From Tenacibaculum sp. MAR_2010_89 (GTDB taxonomy: Bacteria > Bacteroidota > Bacteroidia > Flavobacteriales > Flavobacteriaceae): a DNA stretch of 64,000 nt. The stretch's first letter is position 1, and each line of letters starts with the position of its first letter. The notes below the pieces were generated by a model. It worked only from the letters and a program-made list of their open reading frames with translations. It was not told where the DNA came from and did not search any database. Positions 25,821-34,246 of the stretch are shown here, piece by piece. The DNA lies in assembly GCF_900105985.1 (NCBI RefSeq), contig NZ_FNUB01000005.1, positions 2,790,001 to 2,854,000 of the forward strand, written 5' to 3'. The translations under genes were made by a program, and so were the position numbers.

Positions 25821-25978
25821 GCAGGTATTCCTGCGTTAGGGATTAGGGCGGCATCCTTTTTAAAACATTATAAAGTAAGCGTCTTTACGAGGACAAGGGA
25901 CGAAGTAATCTCATAGGATTAAGAGATTACCACAGTTTACAAAAAAGTAAACTTCGTAATGACACGTTTTAAAAAGAT
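25821..25978. repeat. Composite palindromic intergenic repeat
   Basis: Nested inverted repeats: GCAGG-TATT-CCTGC (25821-25834); an outer arm ATCCTTTTTAAAAC (25853-25866) matching GTTTTAAAAAGAT (25966-25978); and between them GTAATCTC (25905) with GAGATTAC (25923), and GTTTAC (25935) with GTAAAC (25947). The inner CGTCTTTACGAGG...ACGAAGTAATCTC part resembles the dispersed GTCATTACGAGG...GAAGCAATC family seen in many bacterial genomes. GC content is higher than the flanks. No coding potential; may also terminate argS. The rest of the gap to lpd shows nothing. Confidence 0.6.
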
Positions 25979-26089
25979 ATAGAGGAAAGCCCGTTAAAAC
26001 GCCCAAAACAATTTATTTGTGATTTTTATTAGTAAAATCATTGAAACCGTAGAATAATAATATAACAAACAACAAGTAAAATAAACGAC

Positions 26090-27478
26090 ATGAAATACGA
26101 CGTATTAATAATCGGAAGTGGTCCTGGAGGTTATGTAACAGCTATTAGAGCATCTCAATTAGGCTTTAAAACTGCTGTAATAGAAAAAGAAAACTTAGGT
26201 GGAATTTGCTTAAACTGGGGATGTATTCCTACAAAAGCTTTATTAAAATCTGCTCAAGTATATGATTATTTAAAACATGTTGACGAGTATGGTTTAAAAG
26301 CTGAAGCTATTGATAAAGACTTTGAAGCTGTAATTAAACGTAGTCGTGGTGTTGCTGAAGGAATGAGCAAAGGAGTTCAGTTCTTAATGAAGAAAAATAA
26401 AATTGACATCATTGATGGTTTTGGTAAAGTAAAAACTGGTAAAAAAGTAGATGTTACTGCTGAAGATGGAACTGTTACTGAATATAGTGCTGATACTATT
26501 ATTATAGCTACAGGTGCTCGTTCAAGAGTGTTACCAAACTTACCTCAAGATGGTAAAAAAGTAATTGGTTACCGTGAAGCTATGAGTTTGCCAAAACAAC
26601 CAAAGTCTATGATTGTTGTAGGTTCTGGTGCTATTGGTGTTGAGTTTGCACACTTCTATAATTCTATGGGAACTGAGGTAACTATCGTTGAATTTATGCC
26701 AACTATTGTTCCTGTTGAAGATAAAGATGTTTCTAAACAAATGGAACGTTCTTTTAAGAAATCAGGTATTAAAATAATGACAAGTTCTTCTGTTGAATCT
26801 GTAGATACTTCTGGAGAAGGAGTAAAAGCAACAGTTAAAACTAAAAAAGGAGAACAAATTTTAGAAGCTGACATCGTATTATCCGCTGTTGGTATTAAAA
26901 CTAACATCGAAAACATTGGTTTAGAAGATGTTGGAATTATTACTGATAGAGATAAAATTTTAGTAAACGATTGGTATCAAACTAATATCCCTGGATACTA
27001 CGCAATTGGTGATGTAACTCCTGGGCCTGCACTTGCTCACGTTGCTTCTGCTGAAGGAATTACTTGTGTTGAAAAATTAGCAGGTTTACATACAGAAGCT
27101 ATTGACTATGGAAACATTCCTGGTTGTACCTATGCTACTCCAGAAATTGCTTCAGTTGGATTAACTGAGGCCAAGGCAAAAGAAGCTGGTTATGAATTAA
27201 AAGTTGGTAAATTCCCATTCTCTGCATCAGGAAAAGCAAAAGCAGCTGGAACTCCAGATGGTTTTGTTAAAGTAATTTTCGATGCTAAATATGGTGAATG
27301 GTTAGGTTGCCATATGATTGGAGCTGGTGTTACAGATATGATTGCAGAAGCAGTTTTAGGTCGTAAATTAGAAACTACAGGACATGAAGTTTTAAAAGCT
27401 ATTCACCCTCACCCTACTATGAGTGAAGCGGTAATGGAAGCTGTTGCTGATGCTTATGATGAAGTAATTCATTTATAA
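26090..27478 (+). CDS. lpdA: Dihydrolipoyl dehydrogenase (E3)
   Basis: 462 aa FAD-dependent disulfide oxidoreductase that reoxidises lipoamide in 2-oxoacid dehydrogenase and glycine cleavage complexes. FAD motif GSGPGGY (9-15), redox pair C40/C45 in GGICLNWGCIPTK, NAD motif VVGSGAIGVEF (~176-186), second FAD motif YYAIGDVTPGPALAH (~303-317), and catalytic HPHPTMSE near 441-448. Stands alone, with a strong terminator 28 bases downstream. Confidence 0.95.
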   Translation: MKYDVLIIGSGPGGYVTAIRASQLGFKTAVIEKENLGGICLNWGCIPTKALLKSAQVYDYLKHVDEYGLKAEAIDKDFEAVIKRSRGVAEGMSKGVQFLMKKNKIDIIDGFGKVKTGKKVDVTAEDGTVTEYSADTIIIATGARSRVLPNLPQDGKKVIGYREAMSLPKQPKSMIVVGSGAIGVEFAHFYNSMGTEVTIVEFMPTIVPVEDKDVSKQMERSFKKSGIKIMTSSSVESVDTSGEGVKATVKTKKGEQILEADIVLSAVGIKTNIENIGLEDVGIITDRDKILVNDWYQTNIPGYYAIGDVTPGPALAHVASAEGITCVEKLAGLHTEAIDYGNIPGCTYATPEIASVGLTEAKAKEAGYELKVGKFPFSASGKAKAAGTPDGFVKVIFDAKYGEWLGCHMIGAGVTDMIAEAVLGRKLETTGHEVLKAIHPHPTMSEAVMEAVADAYDEVIHL

Positions 27479-27506
27479 AAAAATCAGAAAACATTTTTAT
27501 ATAAAT

Positions 27507-27537
27507 AAAAAAAGAGCGCAAGATGCGCTCTTTTTTT
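27507..27537. terminator. Terminator between lpdA and a convergent gene
   Basis: 14-bp perfect stem (27507-27520 with 27524-27537) with GAGCGCA core and 3-base loop, T7 tail on the plus strand and A7 before it, so it can work in both directions. Confidence 0.9.
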
Positions 27538-27549
27538 ATTCTGTAATAA

Positions 27550-29325
27550 TTAATTATTCGTAGATCTTACTGTACCAATGTTAAATGAAGGTACTGGTAA
27601 TTTTAGTCCAAAAAACCAATAAGGATCACCAGTAAATACATTAATAGCTATCCCAGACTGCACATAATCATGAAGTAAAGAAACTACAACACCAACTCCT
27701 AACTCGGGAACATCATCAGCATCAAAATCTGGTGCAGACATATGTAAACCTACTCCCCAATCAAAAATTCTATTATAAGTGACACTTTTTCTTCGTGCTT
27801 TTTGATCCCAAATACCTTTAAAAATTAAATTATAATATGGTGCCATTTGAAACTGCGTTTTTACTTCAGTATTTGCTAATGGATCAGCAAAAATAACACC
27901 TACAGATCCTTCTAAATGAGGAAGAACTTTATACATATAAACCTCTCTATTTTCACTATATAATAATTTTTTCTTTGAATTAACTTCTAACTTAAAAGCA
28001 ATTCTATCTCCACTTTTTCTTTTTCCTGTAGTTATTAAATCTAAATCCGTTTGCTTAGGTATATCCTTTAATGATAATTTAAATACTTTATTACTAAATT
28101 TCAACAATGAAAAATCAATAGGTGTCCCTGATAATAGTTCATTTATAGCACCTACAATTTCATTGTTAAAGGCAATTCTTATCCATGAATCTAAATTATC
28201 TTTTAATTTATTTACTGTACTCTCTAAATTTTCATGACTTCCTAACGCTTTAATTTTAGTATATAATGAAGTACTCTTTATTAAAAGTTTCTTTCCTTCT
28301 TTATCTATTAAATCTATATCATTTTTAATTTGAGATATCACTTGAAAAACAATACTCTGATTATTAAATGTTAAATTTTCATAATAAGTAACTCGTTCTT
28401 TAATTTCTTTCTCAAAAACTTCTAAATCGCTTTTAAAACTAGTAAAATCAACAATAATTTGATTTACCTCTGTTGCAACAGGTAGCGCTCTTAAATCTTC
28501 ATTAATTTGATTTACAAGCATTTCTAATTCATTAGAAAATATCTTTTTTAAATAAGTTAATTGATTATATACTATATTTTTTAAAGCCGTAAGTCCACTA
28601 GTTTTATTCTCCTGAGTTAATTTACTGAATTCTTCAAATTCTTTTAACTGTTCTTCAGTAGGTAAAATTTGCCAACGTTGTACCTCATACGGTTTTTTAG
28701 GTGCTATAGAGTCAAAACCAGGTAAGTGTAATGACTCTGTTTGCCCATTATTAGATAACCAAGCACCAAATTGAACATAAACACCTTCTTTATCTGCATA
28801 TTCTTCAAGTTCCTTTATTAATTTATCTAATTCTTTTTGAGCTGCATCATACATGTATTCCAACCTGTACCTTTGAAAATTAACATTCTCCTCTTTTAAA
28901 ATATCAGCTAAATCAATAACGTCTCTGGCTATTTTACTCATTTCTCTAGCCCATTCCTTGTTTTTTTCATTACTAGTATCTTCTTTAAATTCATTGTAAT
29001 TATAAGCACTCAAAGTAGCATTAAATGATTTTAAAAGACTTTTCCTAGACTCCAATATTTTAGTGAAAAACTTTATTTTTTCTACAATACTAGTTGAAAC
29101 TCCATTTGTGTTTTGTCTTGCTTTTTCTAAAATTACATTTTTATTTAGATCAATTTGTAAAACACTATTAATATCAACAACTATGTTATTTTTATAATCA
29201 TCCTTGTTTTTTTCGTAACCGCCATCTCTATCTCTTTCCAAAACTGAAATAACTTTTTCTTGTCCTATACTAGTTATACTTTGTATGAGTAATAAAACTA
29301 AAAAAATATAATGTGATGCTTTCAT
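27550..29325 (-). CDS. Exported coiled-coil protein with beta-rich C-terminus, unrecognised
   Basis: 591 aa. Signal peptide 1-~21 (QSITSIGQ). Residues ~50-390 are long charged helices likely to form coiled coils (IKELEEYADK, LEVFEKEIKERVTYYENL). Residues ~425-591 are beta-rich with alternating aromatic strands (GVGLHMSAPDFDADD, GVGVVVSLLHDYVQSGIAI, GDPYWFFGLKLPVP), reminiscent of an outer-membrane or surface beta domain. No family is recognised. It is 10 bases downstream of another unrecognised gene, with which it forms a two-gene unit. Confidence 0.6.
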   Translation of the reverse strand: MKASHYIFLVLLLIQSITSIGQEKVISVLERDRDGGYEKNKDDYKNNIVVDINSVLQIDLNKNVILEKARQNTNGVSTSIVEKIKFFTKILESRKSLLKSFNATLSAYNYNEFKEDTSNEKNKEWAREMSKIARDVIDLADILKEENVNFQRYRLEYMYDAAQKELDKLIKELEEYADKEGVYVQFGAWLSNNGQTESLHLPGFDSIAPKKPYEVQRWQILPTEEQLKEFEEFSKLTQENKTSGLTALKNIVYNQLTYLKKIFSNELEMLVNQINEDLRALPVATEVNQIIVDFTSFKSDLEVFEKEIKERVTYYENLTFNNQSIVFQVISQIKNDIDLIDKEGKKLLIKSTSLYTKIKALGSHENLESTVNKLKDNLDSWIRIAFNNEIVGAINELLSGTPIDFSLLKFSNKVFKLSLKDIPKQTDLDLITTGKRKSGDRIAFKLEVNSKKKLLYSENREVYMYKVLPHLEGSVGVIFADPLANTEVKTQFQMAPYYNLIFKGIWDQKARRKSVTYNRIFDWGVGLHMSAPDFDADDVPELGVGVVVSLLHDYVQSGIAINVFTGDPYWFFGLKLPVPSFNIGTVRSTNN

Positions 29326-29335
29326 CTTTTCTTTT

Positions 29336-29758
29336 TTAAATACTTAAATTTTTATCAAATGCCCAGGCTCTAAAAATTGATCTTTCTATATAATACATAG
29401 GCTTATTAGCATACTTTTGTGTTAACACTGCATCTCCAATATTATTAAAAACATTAGTAATTGAAAAAAAGATGTATTCTTGAATAGCATCCCATTTTAT
29501 TGTATCTAATCTAGGATTTACATGTAGACTACTCAATAAGTCATTTAGCAATATAGGGTTCTTGGCCTGAACTACACGAACTCCTTTAAAAAAATGATCA
29601 TCTGAATTAATTAAAGAAGATATTTTTGTTAAAACTGTTTCAGCTGTATTGCTATTACCTATTACTAATAATATTACAACTGGATCATTGAATAAATCAT
29701 TCAATGTTGCTTCTGCATCAGCTTTGTTTGTTTCTGATAAGAAAATAGGGTTAATCAT
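29336..29758 (-). CDS. Unrecognised small soluble protein
   Basis: 140 aa with no signal peptide and no transmembrane helix. A hydrophobic strand NDPVVILLVIGNSNTAETV (~25-43) followed by helices gives an alpha/beta look, but no motif is identified. Upstream gene of the pair with the 591-aa exported coiled-coil protein. No function proposed. Confidence 0.6.
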   Translation of the reverse strand: MINPIFLSETNKADAEATLNDLFNDPVVILLVIGNSNTAETVLTKISSLINSDDHFFKGVRVVQAKNPILLNDLLSSLHVNPRLDTIKWDAIQEYIFFSITNVFNNIGDAVLTQKYANKPMYYIERSIFRAWAFDKNLSI

Positions 29759-29873
29759 AATGTTTGGTTATAGTTTTTAGTTGTTTACAAAATATTGAAA
29801 ATTAATTAAATACTACAAAAGGTTTTGCACTAATTTTTATTAGTTATTACCCTATACTTCTTTTACTTAAATA

Positions 29874-29909
29874 AAAAATCTCAACGTTAAATTTAACGCT
29901 GAGATTTTT
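29874..29909. terminator. Near-perfect palindromic terminator after the pirin gene
   Basis: 18-base arms (29874-29891 and 29892-29909) with one mismatch, A5/T5 ends. The central GTTAAATTTAAC is itself palindromic, so a short loop would open in the RNA. It lies 41 bases past the pirin stop on the minus strand. Confidence 0.7.
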
Positions 29910-29949
29910 AAGTGCATAACTTTTATAAAAACTATTTAAATATTAATTT

Positions 29950-30816
29950 CTAATATAGAAAACCCATTTTACCTTGTTTATAATCTCTTAAAGCTTCCAT
30001 TATTTCAGTTTGTGAATTCATTACATAGGGCCCCCAAGATGTTACTTTCTCTTTAATTGGTTCACCAGAAAGGAACAACAATACACTTCCTTTTTCAGCT
30101 TCTAACTCAATCCTACTTCCTTCTTCTTTAAAAGTTATCATTTGGTTTTCACCTTTCAATAAAGTCGTTTCTTTATTTATAATAGCTTTACCTTGTAATA
30201 AATACACAAGTGCTTTATGACCTTCAGGAACATCAAACTCAATTTCTCCGTTATTTTTAGCTTCAATAGTGAATACATTTACTGAAGTTTGCGTTTTTAT
30301 TAACCCTTGTTTATTCTTCTGCCCTCCAGCAATTACTTTTAATAAAATACTTTTATCAATATTTTCAACAATAGGTATCTGTGATGCTTTAATATGCTGA
30401 TAGTTAGCAGGAATCATTTTTTTATTAGCAGGAAGATTAAGCCACAATTGGATTCCTTCTAAATCTCCGGTTTTTTCAATAAATTCTTTTGTAGGTCCTT
30501 CAGAATGTACAATTCCTCTACCTGCTGTTACCCATTGAACATCACCTGCTTCTACAATCACTTCGTTACCTAAAGAATCTCTATGCAACTGTTCTCCTTT
30601 AAATAATAAAGTTATTGGTTCAAAACCTCTATGAGGATGTGCACCTACATCAAAAGGATTATTAAAAGGACTAATAGCATAAGGCCCATAATGGTGAAGT
30701 AATAAAAAAGGATCAACCATTTCTATACCTTCAACTGGCAAAGGTTGTCGTAACCTAATATTCCCCATATTTACTATAGGACTCTCACTTATTTTATGAA
30801 CTATTTTTAAATCCAT
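29950..30816 (-). CDS. Pirin family protein (bicupin)
   Basis: 288 aa. The N-terminal cupin carries the metal-binding pattern FDVGAHPHRGFEPITLLFKGEQLHRDS (~58-80 contains H-x-H and the later H), with E in the GIVHSEGP segment; the C-terminal cupin is degenerate. Bacterial pirins include quercetin 2,3-dioxygenase-like enzymes and stress-linked regulators. It is 9 bases downstream of a MarR regulator and shares the direction of a redox-stress gene set. Confidence 0.92.
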   Translation of the reverse strand: MDLKIVHKISESPIVNMGNIRLRQPLPVEGIEMVDPFLLLHHYGPYAISPFNNPFDVGAHPHRGFEPITLLFKGEQLHRDSLGNEVIVEAGDVQWVTAGRGIVHSEGPTKEFIEKTGDLEGIQLWLNLPANKKMIPANYQHIKASQIPIVENIDKSILLKVIAGGQKNKQGLIKTQTSVNVFTIEAKNNGEIEFDVPEGHKALVYLLQGKAIINKETTLLKGENQMITFKEEGSRIELEAEKGSVLLFLSGEPIKEKVTSWGPYVMNSQTEIMEALRDYKQGKMGFLY

Positions 30817-30825
30817 TTTATTTTT

Positions 30826-31263
30826 TTATCTTAATTTATCTAATAAATCACTTAACTGTACAGCTTCTTCTTCAGTTAAATTTTCAAAAAAATCAAATTC
30901 AATGGTATTACCAATATCAGATAGTAATGTTAAACCACTTTCAGAAATTTTTATAAACACTACTCTTCTATCTGTATTGCATCTATATCTTTCTATAAAC
31001 TTTTTATCACATAATTTATCCATTAAACGTGTTGCATTGGGTGCACGTTCAATCATTCTATCTTTTATTAATTGTACTTTTACTGGCTTACCTGCTCCTC
31101 GTAAAATTCTAAGAATATTATATTGCTGTGGTGAAATACCATAAGGTTTAAAAAATTCATTCTCCTTACTCGTCAACCAATTTGCAGTATATTTAATATT
31201 AATAAAAGCTTTTACTTTATCATTTGGAAACGTTGATTTAATGTCTTTTGAAATATCTCCCAT
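30826..31263 (-). CDS. MarR family transcriptional regulator
   Basis: 145 aa winged-helix repressor. Helices and wing: GISPQQYNILRILRGAGKPV (~43-62), recognition helix NATRLMDKLCDKKFIERYR and wing CNTDRRVVFIKIS. MarR proteins sense phenolic or oxidising compounds. It precedes pirin by 9 bases and follows, after an 87-base gap, the DoxX-OsmC-FMN reductase genes. Likely repressor of this set; candidate sites are at 31323-31344 and 32679-32709. Confidence 0.92.
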   Translation of the reverse strand: MGDISKDIKSTFPNDKVKAFINIKYTANWLTSKENEFFKPYGISPQQYNILRILRGAGKPVKVQLIKDRMIERAPNATRLMDKLCDKKFIERYRCNTDRRVVFIKISESGLTLLSDIGNTIEFDFFENLTEEEAVQLSDLLDKLR

Positions 31264-31322
31264 TTCTTTTATTTTTTCTCTTACAAAATTATAAAAACCT
31301 TAAATAATTACCAAGGAATATA

Positions 31323-31344
31323 TTTACAATTCATAATATGTAAA
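31323..31344. promoter_or_regulatory. Inverted repeat TTTACA-N10-TGTAAA ahead of the MarR gene
   Basis: 6-bp arms 10 bases apart, 60-80 bases upstream of the MarR start and just past the FMN reductase stop. Possible autoregulatory operator; weak evidence on its own in AT-rich DNA. Confidence 0.3.
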
Positions 31345-31350
31345 CTCAAA

Positions 31351-31881
31351 TTATAATGAAGTTTTTAACTTATTAACCAATTCTTTTAGTTGGTCATTAT
31401 ACTCTTCATTAATTAAACCACCGTCTTTAAAATTTTCAGAAAAAGAGGGTAAAGAAAAATCTGCTACAATTCTTCCTCCCATATAAGGAAAACCAGCTTT
31501 TGCTATAGATAGAACTGAACTTCCTCCTCTAGCCCCAGGTGAAGTTGCCATTAAAAGCATTGGAATATTATTCCACAATTTTTGCTGAATTCTTGACATC
31601 CAATCGTACGTATTTTTAAAAACTGCTGAAAAATTACCATTATGCTCTGCTAAAGAAAGTATAATACCATCAGCACCATGAATTTCATCTAAGAACTTAC
31701 TTGCATTTTTTGGAATACCATTATTTGTTTCTTCATCAATTCCGTAAACTGGAAGTGTAAAATCATTTAAATCTAAAACTGATACTTCAACATTATTTAA
31801 CAAACTACTTGCATACTCTGCTAATTGTTTATTAATTGAATTAACACTATTACTACCTGCAAATACCACTACTTTTTTCAT
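31351..31881 (-). CDS. NADPH-dependent FMN reductase family protein
   Basis: 176 aa flavodoxin-like oxidoreductase. FMN-phosphate loop GSNSVNSINKQL (~9-20), PVYGID (~44-49), and the AEHNGNFSAVFKNTYDWMSR segment (~79-98) are characteristic of the SsuE/azoreductase-like NADPH:FMN reductases, which reduce quinones, azo dyes or chromate. It follows OsmC by 3 bases in the DoxX-OsmC-reductase operon. Confidence 0.92.
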   Translation of the reverse strand: MKKVVVFAGSNSVNSINKQLAEYASSLLNNVEVSVLDLNDFTLPVYGIDEETNNGIPKNASKFLDEIHGADGIILSLAEHNGNFSAVFKNTYDWMSRIQQKLWNNIPMLLMATSPGARGGSSVLSIAKAGFPYMGGRIVADFSLPSFSENFKDGGLINEEYNDQLKELVNKLKTSL

Positions 31882-31884
31882 TTT

Positions 31885-32289
31885 TTATTTAATTTTTGAA
31901 ATTATAGGTGTTTCACCCTTTACCATTTTTGCTACTGGACATTTACCAGCTATTTCCAATAATCTTTTTCTTTGTTTATCGGTTACTTCTTTTTCAAAAG
32001 AAATTTCTTCTTCTAATATTTTTTGTACACCTTCAGAAGTTAATTTTTCCTTTTGATAAACATTAACTGTTATTTTACCTAAATCCCACCCTTTGTGTTT
32101 TGCATACATCCTAAGTGTTATTGATACACATCCACCTATTGCTGTTAATAAATACTCAACTGGTGTAGGACCGTTATCATCACCTCCTTTATTAGTTGGT
32201 TCATCTATAACTACAAAGTGATTTCTCATTTTAGACTCAGCTAAATAATCACGATTACTCAATGTTACTTTAGAAACTGTTGTTGCCAT
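31885..32289 (-). CDS. OsmC family peroxiredoxin-like protein
   Basis: 134 aa from ATG 32289 (MATTVSKVTLSN); the 11 extra residues of the longer frame do not belong to the family. OsmC/Ohr proteins reduce organic peroxides with two buried cysteines, visible here in IGGCVSITLRM and AGKCPVAKM. The typical EYLLTAIGGC helix start is present. It is 1 base downstream of the DoxX gene. Confidence 0.9.
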   Translation of the reverse strand: MATTVSKVTLSNRDYLAESKMRNHFVVIDEPTNKGGDDNGPTPVEYLLTAIGGCVSITLRMYAKHKGWDLGKITVNVYQKEKLTSEGVQKILEEEISFEKEVTDKQRKRLLEIAGKCPVAKMVKGETPIISKIK

Positions 32290-32290
32290 A

Positions 32291-32641
32291 TTATGCTTTC
32301 TTATCAAAGATATATGAAACAACCAATAAAATTAATGCCACTAAAGCTGCAAATTGCCCACCATCTGAAATCATTACATGCGCAAAAAACGCCAAAATAA
32401 AAGCAAAAAAGAATCCTGCATACGCCCATTCTCTGAAAAACTTTCCTTTAAAAAACCAAATGGCAATTAAACCTAAAATTTTTGCAATTGCGTATGGATA
32501 TATTATATAAGTTGGATATCCAAATCCTGTGAACATTCCTGCAACTTCTGCATGATTAAAAAAATACATTCCTGCTGAAAACAACATTAACAAAGTCAAT
32601 AAACCTGTTGATACGTAAAAAATAATTTTATTCTTATTCAT
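32291..32641 (-). CDS. DoxX family membrane protein
   Basis: 116 aa with four transmembrane helices and the DoxX-like pattern GLLTLLMLFSAGMYFFNH...FTGFGYPTYIIYP...AKILGL. DoxX-family proteins associate with redox enzymes in oxidative or thiol stress in other bacteria. First gene of the minus-strand operon with OsmC and FMN reductase, preceded by a -7 box and an inverted repeat. Confidence 0.88.
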   Translation of the reverse strand: MNKNKIIFYVSTGLLTLLMLFSAGMYFFNHAEVAGMFTGFGYPTYIIYPYAIAKILGLIAIWFFKGKFFREWAYAGFFFAFILAFFAHVMISDGGQFAALVALILLVVSYIFDKKA

Positions 32642-32664
32642 TGTATTATATTTTAAATTTAATG

Positions 32665-32672
32665 CAAATATA
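32665..32672 (-). promoter_or_regulatory. -7 element TATATTTG of the DoxX operon
   Basis: Exact TAnnTTTG on the minus strand, 23 bases upstream of the DoxX start. The 32679-32709 inverted repeat begins 6 bases upstream of it, over the -33 region. Confidence 0.6.
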
Positions 32673-32678
32673 CATTTT

Positions 32679-32709
32679 ATTTTCCATGGTATATAATTTT
32701 ATGGAAAAT
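32679..32709. promoter_or_regulatory. Inverted repeat ATTTTCCAT-N13-ATGGAAAAT, candidate operator
   Basis: Perfect 9-bp arms 13 bases apart, in the divergent region between DoxX and the MarR-GNAT gene, covering the expected -33 zone of the DoxX promoter. Candidate binding site for one of the two MarR-type regulators flanking it. Confidence 0.5.
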
Positions 32710-32751
32710 ATTATTTATACTTATATAAATTAATTTGATATTAAAAATTCA

Positions 32752-32759
32752 TATATTTG
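32752..32759 (+). promoter_or_regulatory. -7 element TATATTTG of the MarR-GNAT gene
   Basis: Exact TAnnTTTG match, 32 bases before the ATG. Confidence 0.55.
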
Positions 32760-32760
32760 C

Positions 32761-32772
32761 ATAAGTACTTAT
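32761..32772. promoter_or_regulatory. Perfect palindrome ATAAGTACTTAT at the MarR-GNAT transcription start
   Basis: 12-bp perfect palindrome starting 1 base after the -7 box, followed by two more ACTTAT half-sites (32769-32785). Its position over the start point fits autorepression by the MarR domain of the downstream product. Confidence 0.5.
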
Positions 32773-32791
32773 ATAAATACTTATTTAAAAT

Positions 32792-33745
32792 ATGATAGAC
32801 GCATTAAAAGGTATAGGAGAAATTGGCATGGGGTCACGACTTAAAAGAGTTAGTGACTATATGATGCGAGAAACTCAACTAGTATATAACGAATTCAATA
32901 TAGATTTCGACCCCTATTTATTTCCTGTTTTCAAAATCATTAAAAATAAAAATGGTGTTACGAATACTGAGATTAATGCTAGTTTAAAAACATCACAACC
33001 CGCAACTACTCAAACTCTTAACAAACTGATAAAAAAACAACTTATAATACTAAAAGAAGATAAACATGATAAGAGAAAGAAAATTATTTTCTTATCAAAA
33101 AAAGGAATTGAACTAATACAAAAGATAACTCCACTTTGGGAAAGTATTGAACATATTATTAAAGAATACACCGCTATACAATCAAATTCATTAATTGAAC
33201 ATCTAAATATTTTAGAAGAAAAATTTAATCAAAAAGATTTTAGTCAAGCGATAATTGAACATGTAAAAATGAATACAACAACAAAAACAATTGAAATTGT
33301 AGATTTTAAAAATGAGTACTCAACTTCTTTTTACAACTTAAATATTGAATGGTTAAAATCCTTCTTTTATGTAGAAGCTTTTGATGAAGAAGTATTAAGT
33401 AATCCTGAAAAATATATTATTAATAAAGGAGGTCATATTTTCTTTGCAAAATTAGGTGCTGAAATTGTTGGAACCGTTGCTCTAATGCCAAAAGATGGGA
33501 CTTATGAGTTAACAAAAATGGCAGTGTCACCAAATTACAGAGGCCATAAAATTGGTCAACAATTAATGCAACATTGCATTGACTTTGCTACTAAAAATAA
33601 CTTTAAGAGCTTAATATTATACTCTAATAGAAAACTTGAAAACGCTATTTATATTTATAGGAAATATAACTTCATTGAAATTCCTGTTGAAGAAGACTCT
33701 CCATATGAACGAAGTGATATTAAAATGAAATTAAACCTAAACTAA
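32792..33745 (+). CDS. MarR-GNAT fusion: winged-helix regulator with N-acetyltransferase domain
   Basis: 317 aa. The N-terminal ~145 residues form a MarR winged helix (ATTQTLNKLIKKQLIILKEDKHDKRKKIIFLSKKG); residues ~165-315 are a GNAT acetyltransferase with the acetyl-CoA loop MAVSPNYRGHKIGQQLMQHC and a C-terminal YRKYNF segment. This fused family is known in many bacteria, but the acceptor is generally unknown. Starts an operon with the cupin gene 10 bases downstream. A perfect palindrome at the transcription start suggests autorepression. Confidence 0.92.
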   Translation: MIDALKGIGEIGMGSRLKRVSDYMMRETQLVYNEFNIDFDPYLFPVFKIIKNKNGVTNTEINASLKTSQPATTQTLNKLIKKQLIILKEDKHDKRKKIIFLSKKGIELIQKITPLWESIEHIIKEYTAIQSNSLIEHLNILEEKFNQKDFSQAIIEHVKMNTTTKTIEIVDFKNEYSTSFYNLNIEWLKSFFYVEAFDEEVLSNPEKYIINKGGHIFFAKLGAEIVGTVALMPKDGTYELTKMAVSPNYRGHKIGQQLMQHCIDFATKNNFKSLILYSNRKLENAIYIYRKYNFIEIPVEEDSPYERSDIKMKLNLN

Positions 33746-33755
33746 CTTTTAAATT

Positions 33756-34121
33756 ATGAAAATAGAATTAAATAAAGAGGCTAATAAATTACAAAACTAT
33801 TTTTCCCCTAAAATAATTTCTGAAGTTAATGATGAATACGTTAAAATAGCAAAAATTAAAGGTCAAGAAATTCCCTGGCACAATCATGATAAAGAAGATG
33901 AGTTATTTTATATTATTGAAGGTTCTCTTTTAATGGAAATAGAAAATAAACCTAATTTTGTAATGAATACTGGCGATTTATTTGTTGTACCAAAAGGTGT
34001 TAACCATAGAGTTTCTTCATCTGAAGATTGTTTAATCATGCTTATTGAATCTAAATCTGCAAAACATACTGGCGATATAGAATCTACAATTACAAAATCT
34101 ATTGATGACCAAAAATATTAG
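33756..34121 (+). CDS. Cupin domain protein
   Basis: 121 aa single cupin. Motif 1 is PWHNHDKEDELFYIIEGSL (two His, Glu, expected metal ligands) and motif 2 is GDLFVVPKGVNHRV with the last His. Function not defined; often small-molecule-binding or dioxygenase-like. Ten bases after the MarR-GNAT gene, so co-expressed with it. Confidence 0.9.
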   Translation: MKIELNKEANKLQNYFSPKIISEVNDEYVKIAKIKGQEIPWHNHDKEDELFYIIEGSLLMEIENKPNFVMNTGDLFVVPKGVNHRVSSSEDCLIMLIESKSAKHTGDIESTITKSIDDQKY

Positions 34122-34186
34122 TATTTATTATAGTAAGCATTAAAACTTCAATCGATACATCTAAATCTTTATTAGATAAAATTCAA

Positions 34187-34212
34187 TCACTATGATTAAA
34201 ATAATCTAGTGA
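34187..34212 (+). other. Hairpin in the leader of the PLP decarboxylase gene
   Basis: TCACTA(T)GATTA pairs with TAATCTAGTGA: an 11-bp stem with a single bulge and AAA loop, no T run. Located 35 bases before the ATG; could be a weak terminator of the cupin operon or an operator. Confidence 0.35.
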
Positions 34213-34246
34213 ATAGGTAATAAATTGTTAATACTAATTAGAAAAA

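Noticed and set aside
25821..25978. tRNA or structured RNA gene
   Set aside because: No cloverleaf or conserved tRNA T-loop; the nested inverted repeats fit a dispersed repeat.
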